A stretch of DNA of 5,999 nucleotides from Bacillota bacterium. Its GTDB lineage: Bacteria > Bacillota > Clostridia > Oscillospirales > Ruminococcaceae. The notes under the pieces were generated by a model that was given only the letters and a program-made list of their open reading frames with translations, searched no databases and had not been told where the DNA came from. Where the stretch lies: NCBI GenBank assembly GCA_023439605.1, contig JAEXNS010000363.1:1-5999 (forward strand). Direction: 5' to 3'. This document shows positions 1-4,676 of the stretch, one piece after another. Within the stretch, counting starts at the first letter, position 1. Every line of letters begins with the position of its first letter. Made by a program: the position numbers and the translations under genes.

Positions 1-221
1 AATGCAAAAATAACTACTTTTAGAATGTCATCTTTAAACCCAACTAAAACTGTACCTGTTATTGTAATCCAAAGCGAAACTTCAACAATCGCAATTAATG
101 ACCCTTTTAATCTTTCGCCACGATTTATAAGTACATTTCTTAATGTAGAAGCGGTAACTTCTAAAATTTTTCCAAAGAAAATAAAGAAATAAGCCCATAT
201 ACCTTCAAATAAAAAATCCAT
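1..221 (-). CDS. UPF0316 (DUF5698/DUF2179) membrane protein, N-terminal part
   Basis: Only the first 73 codons are present; the gene runs off the left edge. The family is a poorly characterised group of integral membrane proteins of roughly 170-190 residues, with a DUF5698 membrane domain followed by a soluble DUF2179 domain; only the membrane part is seen here. Recognisable features are a hydrophobic first helix (about residues 7-20), the family-like stretch LEVTASTLRNVLINRGERLK (20-39), then a second helix (about 42-61). The ATG at 221 gives the usual family N-terminus but has no Shine-Dalgarno next to it. An AAAGGAG (257-263 in plus coordinates) lies 35 nt upstream, only 2 nt before an in-frame TTG at 254 that would add 11 residues. 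The start is therefore uncertain. The gene is transcribed divergently from everything else in the window. Family assignment is from sequence resemblance; the cellular role is unknown. Confidence 0.8.
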   Translation of the reverse strand, partial: MDFLFEGIWAYFFIFFGKILEVTASTLRNVLINRGERLKGSLIAIVEVSLWITITGTVLVGFKDDILKVVIFA

Positions 222-294
222 AAATGTTTTTTTGAAATAGCAAACTATTTTCAATGCTCCTTTCTTTAGTATTTACATTTTTATGTATACTTAC

Positions 295-323
295 ATTATA
301 GCATATATTTTTATAAAATGCAA
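295..323 (-). promoter_or_regulatory. Promoter of the UPF0316 gene
   Basis: Read on the minus strand, a TTGCAT -35-like hexamer (318-323) is followed by a 17-nt spacer and a perfect TATAAT -10 (295-300). A TG dinucleotide one base upstream of the -10 makes it an extended -10 promoter, which compensates for the weak -35. Transcription would start near 288, giving a leader of about 30 nt before the AAAGGAG at 257-263. Confidence 0.7.
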
Positions 324-361
324 AAAAAATCATAAAATTCATGTATAAAAATATATTTTTG

Positions 362-490
362 GTTACTATTCAGCCATATGTATAGGGTTGCAATGTTTTG
401 CAGAAGGTCCTAGGCGACCAGAAAGCCTGTTCGATTCCGCAGAGTCGAAATCCCTACAAAATCATAAGCTTATCTTTATTACCAAGTAAT
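362..490 (+). mobile_element. MITE-like interspersed element, copy 1 (diverged)
   Basis: This is the most diverged of the long copies. It starts with the terminal repeat GTTACTATTCAGCC and contains the core (409-463) with two hairpins. Hairpin 1 is AGGC (412-415)/GCCT (425-428) around a 9-nt loop. Hairpin 2 is TCGATTC (431-437)/GAGTCGA (442-448) around CGCA. The right end is placed at AAGTAAT (484-490) by analogy with CAGTAAT at the end of copy 2, but an alternative end at 500 (AATAAC) is possible. No clean target duplication is visible, consistent with an older insertion. It carries no transposase gene. Confidence 0.62.
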
Positions 491-530
491 ACCGAATAAC
501 AAAATATTTTTTATTATTAAAATTTATATA

Positions 531-559
531 TTGACCTAAAAATCATAAAGTGATATAAT
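531..559 (+). promoter_or_regulatory. Strong isolated sigma-A-type promoter
   Basis: TTGACC (531-536, 5 of 6 consensus bases), a 17-nt spacer and a perfect TATAAT (554-559) preceded by TGA, an extended -10. This is the best promoter match in the window. The predicted start is near 566. It reads rightward into element copy 2 and then toward the MpsC-family gene, which has a second promoter of its own. A 9-bp inverted repeat, AATCATAAA (541-549)/TTTATGATT (581-589), brackets the -10 and the start point and might be an operator. Confidence 0.72.
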
Positions 560-604
560 TATGACATGTGGATTTTATTTTTTATGATTATTTTTAATTT
601 TTGC

Positions 605-729
605 GTTACTATTCCACCACTCAAAGATATTTTACCGAATGTCCAGGGCGACTGGAAAGCCCGGTCGACTCCGCAGAGTCGAAACTCCTACAAAATCACA
701 AACTTTACCTTTAACAGCTAAACAGTAAT
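605..729 (+). mobile_element. MITE-like interspersed element, copy 2, with 7/8 target duplication
   Basis: This 125-bp element begins GTTACTATTCC and ends AACAGTAAT, so its first and last nine bases are inverted repeats with one mismatch and one G-T wobble. It is flanked directly by ATTTTTGC (597-604) and GTTTTTGC (730-737), an 8-bp duplication with one difference, which marks transposition. The core (643-697) matches copy 3 at 51 of 55 positions. It holds hairpin 1, GGGC (646-649)/GCCC (659-662), and hairpin 2, TCGACTC (665-671)/GAGTCGA (676-682) around CGCA. There is no transposase, so mobility would need an enzyme from elsewhere. It sits between the promoter at 531-559 and the MpsC-family gene. 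Confidence 0.82.
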
Positions 730-777
730 GTTTTTGCAAGATTTAAAACGATAAATTTCAAAAAACACAAAAAAAGC

Positions 778-806
778 TTGACTTTTATCTCAAAATAGTT
801 TAAAAT
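778..806 (+). promoter_or_regulatory. Promoter of the MpsC-family gene
   Basis: TTGACT (778-783), exactly 17 nt, then TAAAAT (801-806). Each hexamer matches the sigma-A consensus at 5 of 6 positions. Start is predicted near 813, leaving a leader of about 20 nt that contains the AGGCGGTG ribosome-binding site (820-827), 5 nt before the ATG. Confidence 0.78.
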
Positions 807-832
807 ATAAATAATCAATAGGCGGTGCTTGC

Positions 833-1198
833 ATGACCAAAGGACAACTAGAAGCAAAAATTAGTGAATTGGTTAGTAAATTTGAAATAGAATATATGGG
901 ACGTGGACCAAAAGCCATTAAAACATATATTATTAACGACATGATTGTTGTTAGACTATCTGGATTTTTAAGTCCTTCTGAACAAAAGCTTACTGACAAT
1001 CCACAAGGTATAGAATTATTTAAAAAAGTTCGTACTTCCCTTTTTGAAGGTGGGAGAGGATACTTGGAAACACTTATAAAGGACTTTATAGATGTAGCCA
1101 TAATCAGCACCCACTCAGATATAAGTACGAAAACCGGCGAAAAAATCGTTATAATAACCGTTGATAGAAATTTAGATGAACTTTGTAGTTCAAAATAA
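833..1198 (+). CDS. MpsC-family protein (DUF2294, PF10057)
   Basis: A complete 121-residue soluble protein of the usual family length. Family hallmarks are GRGPK (23-27), the stretch INDMIVVRLSGFLSP (34-48), and HSDISTKTGEK (94-104) near the C-terminus. I recognise it as DUF2294, the family that includes MpsC, encoded with MpsA and MpsB of the staphylococcal sodium-linked, membrane-potential-generating system. Many members are found without MpsAB, as in this window, so the biochemical role here is unknown. No signal peptide or membrane helix is seen, so it should be cytoplasmic. The ATG at 833 is fixed by AGGCGGTG 5 nt upstream. The gene has its own promoter and terminator and looks monocistronic, although the stronger promoter at 531 could also read into it through element copy 2. 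Confidence 0.87.
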   Translation: MTKGQLEAKISELVSKFEIEYMGRGPKAIKTYIINDMIVVRLSGFLSPSEQKLTDNPQGIELFKKVRTSLFEGGRGYLETLIKDFIDVAIISTHSDISTKTGEKIVIITVDRNLDELCSSK

Positions 1199-1245
1199 AT
1201 TTTTCGGAAGACTGTTCAAAGTAGATTATTATCTAAGTTGTAGGT

Positions 1246-1290
1246 AAGCCGATATTCATTTATAAAATGAATATCGGCTTTTATTTTTAT
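1246..1290 (+). terminator. Rho-independent terminator after the MpsC-family gene
   Basis: A perfect 15-bp stem, AAGCCGATATTCATT (1246-1260) with AATGAATATCGGCTT (1266-1280), closes a 5-nt loop and runs into a T-rich tract (1279-1288). It lies 47 nt after the stop codon and separates this gene from purE. Confidence 0.9.
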
Positions 1291-1292
1291 AA

Positions 1293-1334
1293 TTTAATAC
1301 CTATTTATAAAATTTTTTTAAAATAAGTATTAAA
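1293..1334. repeat. AT-rich imperfect palindrome upstream of purE
   Basis: TTTAATAC (1293-1300) pairs with GTATTAAA (1327-1334). After one mismatch, TATTT (1302-1306) pairs with AAATA (1321-1325), giving 13 of 14 matched positions. It begins 3 nt after the T-tract of the preceding terminator and ends 52 nt before the purE start. It could be an operator or a weak hairpin in the purE leader. No clear purE promoter with both hexamers was found in 1290-1375; a TATAAT at 1288-1293 lacks a recognisable -35. Confidence 0.5.
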
Positions 1335-1386
1335 TGCCTATTGAATACAAAAACCTAATCACGAATAATTTTATGGAGGTAATTTT

Positions 1387-1890
1387 ATGGCAAAAAAAGT
1401 AGCAGTTATTATGGGTAGTGATAGTGATTTACCAGTAGTTAAAGGAGCTATAAACTCATTAAAGTCGTTTGGAATTTCAGTAGACGTACATGTTATGAGT
1501 GCACACAGAACTCCAAAAAGGGCTTGTGAATTTGCAGAAAATGCAAAAGAAAATGGATATAGTGTTATTATAGCAGCTGCGGGTATGGCTGCACATTTAG
1601 CAGGAGTACTTGCTGCACACACGATTCTACCAGTAATAGGCATACCCTGTAAATCAACCTCTTTTGATGGTTTAGATGCACTTTTATCTACAGTTCAAAT
1701 GCCAAAAGGAATCCCAGTTGCTACGGTAGCTGTAAATGGTGCCGACAATGCCGGTATACTTGCCGCACAAATCATTGGATTAAGCGATGAGTCAGTTGCC
1801 GAAAAATTAGTTAAAATGAAGAAAACTATGGCGGAAGAAGTAGTGGCAAAAGATGAGAAATTACAAACTGAAATGTTATGGAAAATGTAA
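1387..1890 (+). CDS. purE: N5-carboxyaminoimidazole ribonucleotide mutase (class I PurE)
   Basis: PurE converts N5-CAIR to CAIR in de novo purine synthesis, in the cytoplasm, typically as an octamer. The 167-residue length is normal. The phosphate- and substrate-binding GSDSD (10-14), the catalytic-histidine motif SAHRTP (38-43, His40), the second conserved histidine in AAHLAG (68-73) and the VQMPKGIPVATVA block (103-115) are all intact and match class I. Two variations from the enterobacterial form, SDL for SDW and AHLAG for AHLPG, do not touch catalytic residues. The partner PurK, which makes N5-CAIR, is not in this window. The ATG is fixed by GGAGGT (1375-1380), 6 nt upstream. The stop codon lies inside the left copy of the 8-bp duplication that flanks element copy 3. 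The gene was probably the first of an operon with purC. Confidence 0.96.
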   Translation: MAKKVAVIMGSDSDLPVVKGAINSLKSFGISVDVHVMSAHRTPKRACEFAENAKENGYSVIIAAAGMAAHLAGVLAAHTILPVIGIPCKSTSFDGLDALLSTVQMPKGIPVATVAVNGADNAGILAAQIIGLSDESVAEKLVKMKKTMAEEVVAKDEKLQTEMLWKM

Positions 1891-1892
1891 TT

Positions 1893-2014
1893 GTTAATAT
1901 TCCACCTCAAAGGTAAAGTTTACGATTTTATAGGAGTTTCGACTCTGCGGAGTCGACCAGGCTTTCCAATTGCCCTGGAGCTTCGATAAAACATATATAT
2001 GGCTAAATAATAAC
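1893..2014 (-). mobile_element. MITE-like interspersed element, copy 3, inverted, with perfect 8-bp duplication
   Basis: The element is 122 bp and begins GTTAATATTCC on the plus strand; its other end, read inward on the minus strand, begins GTTATTATTTAGCC. The two ends form terminal inverted repeats. A perfect 8-bp direct repeat, ATGTAATT, lies immediately outside (1885-1892 and 2015-2022). The core is inverted relative to copies 1, 2 and 4. Hairpin 2 on this strand is TCGACTC (1939-1945)/GAGTCGA (1950-1956). The insertion separates purE from purC by 154 nt; removing the element and one duplication leaves 24 nt. It contains no T-tract that would make its hairpins a terminator, so transcription may still read through to purC. 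Confidence 0.88.
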
Positions 2015-2026
2015 ATGTAATTTAAG

Positions 2027-2044
2027 AAAGTGAAGGTTTATTTT
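2027..2044 (+). promoter_or_regulatory. Ribosome-binding site that sets the purC start
   Basis: AAAGTGAAGG (2027-2036) places AAGG 8 nt before the ATG at 2045. The alternative GTG at 2030 falls inside this site and the in-frame ATG at 2057 has no site of its own, so 2045 is preferred. Confidence 0.72.
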
Positions 2045-2770
2045 ATGAATAATCTAATGAAAACAGAACAATTATACGAGGGAAAAGCAAAAAAAGTATA
2101 TGCAACAAATGATGAAAACTATGTAATAGTTTCTTACAAAGACGATGCTACTGCATTTAACGGAGAAAAAAAAGGAACTATAAACAACAAAGGTATAATT
2201 AATAACCTAGTAACAAATCACATGATGAAAATTCTAGAGGAAAAAGGTATTCCTACACACTATGTAGATGAGCTGTCTGATAGAGAAACTGTTGTAAAGA
2301 AAGTGACCATAGTACCTTTAGAAGTAATAGTACGAAATATAATTGCTGGTTCACTATCAAAAAGAGTTGGTCAGCCTGAAGGCGTAAAGTTAAAGTCAAC
2401 TGTTTTAGAATTCTGTTACAAAGATGATGATTTAGGAGATCCTATTGTAAATGAATATCATATTATGGCTATGGAATGGGCTACTAAAGAAGAATTAGAT
2501 CTAATAGCAAAATATTCACTCAAGGTAAATGAGATAATGACAGAATACCTTAAAGATTTAAATATAGAGTTAATTGACTTTAAGTTAGAATTTGGGAAAA
2601 CAGCCGATGGCACTATAGTTCTTGCTGATGAAATTTCACCAGATACATGTCGTTTTTGGGATAGTATAACAAAAGAAAAGTTAGATAAAGATCGTTTTAG
2701 AAGAAACATGGGTGGCGAAGAAGATGCTTATAATGAAATATTAAAAAGACTTATGGGACGCAGCTTATAA
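2045..2770 (+). CDS. purC: Phosphoribosylaminoimidazole-succinocarboxamide synthase (SAICAR synthetase)
   Basis: PurC uses ATP to join CAIR and aspartate into SAICAR, the step after PurE. From the ATG at 2045 it is 241 residues, the usual size for the short bacterial form. Motifs in order are YEGKAKKVY (11-19, nucleotide-binding N-lobe), DDATAFNGEKK (33-43), the first family signature VPLEVIVRN (90-98), AGSLSKR (101-107), the second signature LIDFKLEFG (176-184), DEISPDTCRFWD (195-206) and DKDRFRRNMGG (214-224). All key regions are intact. A GTG at 2030 would add five residues but overlaps the ribosome-binding site. The following gene starts 25 nt after the stop, so the two are probably co-transcribed. 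With element copy 3 just upstream, expression must come by read-through from purE or from a promoter inside or beside the element; none is clear. Confidence 0.97.
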   Translation: MNNLMKTEQLYEGKAKKVYATNDENYVIVSYKDDATAFNGEKKGTINNKGIINNLVTNHMMKILEEKGIPTHYVDELSDRETVVKKVTIVPLEVIVRNIIAGSLSKRVGQPEGVKLKSTVLEFCYKDDDLGDPIVNEYHIMAMEWATKEELDLIAKYSLKVNEIMTEYLKDLNIELIDFKLEFGKTADGTIVLADEISPDTCRFWDSITKEKLDKDRFRRNMGGEEDAYNEILKRLMGRSL

Positions 2771-2795
2771 TAAATAAAGAAAAGGGGTAAATAAC

Positions 2796-4673
2796 ATGAA
2801 TAATTTAGAAAAACTTCATCTACCTGAATATGCAATGGATATATTAAACAACTCAAAAGGAGTAATAGTTCCTAAAACCAGATCCGAGCTTATTGACCTT
2901 GCTTTAGGAAATGCACAAAATGACATATTTGAAGTAAAGTATAATATAGAAGGAATAGGTGAAATTCATGAAGTTACTGTTACACGCTGTAAAAATGGTG
3001 CAGTTGTAAATTATCTTGATGATTATATGAGAAGAAGAGACCCTGACAGTCTAATAGTTTCAGATGGTCTTCCTTCTGACAAACCAAAATACAGTGATGT
3101 TTATGGAAAATCTTTTTCTGATTTACGTCAAGATACATTTGAGTGGCTTAAAAATCAAAATCTAATTGTATTTCCTTTTAAATCTGGTGGACTTGAATAT
3201 GGTTATGATTCTGTACTTATCGCTCCTTCAAATGCAGGTTTTTTTGCCGCTGGACTAGCTGATTTACAATGTTTCCTTAACTTTGATGAAATAGATGAAA
3301 ACTTTAATCCAGTTGCAATTATTTTTCTTGCTCCTCCTTTTAGACACACACATTTTGATGGAAAACAAATTGTTGTGCATAACAGGCTTGAAGATGTTCA
3401 TGAAGTTTACTCATATAACCTTTATCCAGGTCCAAGTGCAAAGAAAGGGATATATGGCGTTCTTTTAAATATAGGCGAAAGAGAAAACTGGGTTACAGCA
3501 CATGCTTCCACAGTAAAAGTTATTACTCCTTATGACAATGAAATTGTAATTATGCATGAAGGTGCTTCTGGCGGTGGAAAAAGTGAAATGATAGAAAATA
3601 TGCATAAAGAGATGGATGGACGTATATTAATAGGTTTAAACACTGTAACTGGCGAGAAAAACTATATTGACTTAAACGAAGAGTGTGAACTTAGACCAGT
3701 AACAGACGATATGGCTTTATGTCATCCAGCTATGCAAAATACAAGCAAAAAATTGGTTGTAAAAGATGCTGAGTCTGGTTGGTTTTTACGTCTTGACCAT
3801 ATTAAACAGTATGGAACAACTCCTCAATATGAAAAAATATTTACACATCCAGATGAGCCACTTATTTTCATGAATTTACAAGGTGTACCACATTCAACAT
3901 GCCTAGTTTGGGAGCATACTTTAGATATGGATGGAACTCCTTGTCCAAATCCTCGTGTAATTTTACCTAGAAAACTTCTTAAAAATGTTATAAATGAACC
4001 TGTTGAGGTTGATGTAAGAAGCTTTGGTGTAAGAACTCCTCCATGTACAAAAGAAAATCCTTCTTATGGAATTATGGGTATGTTTCATGTTCTCCCTCCT
4101 GCATTGGCTTGGTTATGGAGACTTGTTGCACCACGAGGACATAACAATCCAAGTGTAACTGCTGTTTCTGGAGGAATGGTTAGCGAAGGTGTTGGTTCTT
4201 ACTGGCCTTTTGCTACTGGTAAATTAGTAAAACAAGCCAATCTTTTACTAGACCAAATAGTAAACTCATCTAGCACAAGATATGTATTAATACCTAACCA
4301 ACACATTGGTGCTTATAAAGTTAGTTTTATGCCTCAATGGATTGCAAGAGAATATATCGCAAGAAGAGGAAGTGCAAAATTTAAACCTGAAAACTTAATT
4401 GAATCACGTTGCCCTCTTCTAGGATTTTCTTTAGATTCATTAAAAATAGATGGTCAATATATTAGAAAAGCATTTTTACAACCTGAAAGACAACAAGAAG
4501 TTGGAAAAGAAGGATATGATGCTGGTGCAGAAATCTTAACAAATTTTTTCAAAGAAGAATTAACAAAATTTTATACTGATGAATTAAACCCTCTTGGCAA
4601 GCAAATAATCGATTTATTCTTAAAAAACGCTTCAGTTCAAGAATATATTGATTTAATCCCTATGAGATATTAA
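2796..4673 (+). CDS. DUF4914 protein, probable PEPCK/HPr-kinase-fold P-loop enzyme
   Basis: I recognise this 625-residue protein as DUF4914 (PF16260), a family without an assigned function. What I see resembles ATP-dependent phosphoenolpyruvate carboxykinase in the same order: AKKGIY (215-220, like EMKKGIF), AHAST (235-239, like the metal-binding MHCSAN), the P-loop GASGGGKSE (256-264, like GLSGTGKTT and the HPr kinase GxSGxGKSE), VTDD (302-305, like the metal-binding GDD), NPRVILP (385-391, like NTRxxYP), VLPPALAWL (432-440, like VLPPVxxL) and SGGMVSEGVGS (458-468, like SGYTAKxAGTE). No signal peptide or membrane helix is evident, so it should be cytoplasmic. The start follows AAAGGGG (2781-2787) at 8 nt. 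It lies 25 nt after purC and 3 nt before the permease gene. The fold is inferred; substrate and reaction are unknown. Confidence 0.85.
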   Translation: MNNLEKLHLPEYAMDILNNSKGVIVPKTRSELIDLALGNAQNDIFEVKYNIEGIGEIHEVTVTRCKNGAVVNYLDDYMRRRDPDSLIVSDGLPSDKPKYSDVYGKSFSDLRQDTFEWLKNQNLIVFPFKSGGLEYGYDSVLIAPSNAGFFAAGLADLQCFLNFDEIDENFNPVAIIFLAPPFRHTHFDGKQIVVHNRLEDVHEVYSYNLYPGPSAKKGIYGVLLNIGERENWVTAHASTVKVITPYDNEIVIMHEGASGGGKSEMIENMHKEMDGRILIGLNTVTGEKNYIDLNEECELRPVTDDMALCHPAMQNTSKKLVVKDAESGWFLRLDHIKQYGTTPQYEKIFTHPDEPLIFMNLQGVPHSTCLVWEHTLDMDGTPCPNPRVILPRKLLKNVINEPVEVDVRSFGVRTPPCTKENPSYGIMGMFHVLPPALAWLWRLVAPRGHNNPSVTAVSGGMVSEGVGSYWPFATGKLVKQANLLLDQIVNSSSTRYVLIPNQHIGAYKVSFMPQWIAREYIARRGSAKFKPENLIESRCPLLGFSLDSLKIDGQYIRKAFLQPERQQEVGKEGYDAGAEILTNFFKEELTKFYTDELNPLGKQIIDLFLKNASVQEYIDLIPMRY

Positions 4674-4676
4674 TTT

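Larger units (their letters stand above)
222..832. other. 611-nt intergenic region with two element copies and three promoters
   Basis: No convincing protein gene is visible here. The region holds the divergent promoter of the UPF0316 gene, element copy 1, an isolated strong plus-strand promoter, element copy 2 with its target duplication, and the promoter and ribosome site of the MpsC-family gene. A perfect 14-bp AT palindrome (347-360) abuts the left end of copy 1. Confidence 0.7.

Noticed and set aside
354..512. Possible target duplication of copy 1 (TATTTTTG before the element, TATTTTTT at 505-512).
   Set aside because: The right match would leave extra bases beyond any convincing terminal repeat, and runs of T and A are common here.
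362..729. Regularly spaced similar units that could suggest a CRISPR array.
   Set aside because: There are only two units here, each over 120 bp with terminal inverted repeats and hairpins, and other copies lie far away and inverted. This fits a transposable element, not a CRISPR array.
790..1110. A 106-codon open frame on the minus strand opposite the MpsC-family gene.
   Set aside because: It has no recognisable domain or ribosome site, and the plus-strand gene has clear family motifs, promoter and terminator. It is an antisense shadow.
1357..1369. A CGAA-containing site resembling half of a PurR box upstream of purE.
   Set aside because: It matches the Bacillus PurBox consensus imperfectly, is single, and sits immediately before the ribosome site. 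Not enough to call.
1281..1386. A purine riboswitch in the purE leader.
   Set aside because: The conserved purine-aptamer core could not be found, and the leader after the upstream terminator is only about 95 nt with AT-rich inverted repeats.
1970..1999. TTGCCC and TATATA, 18 nt apart, as a promoter for purC inside copy 3.
   Set aside because: Both hexamers match at only four of six positions, and the same sequence is a variable part of the element.
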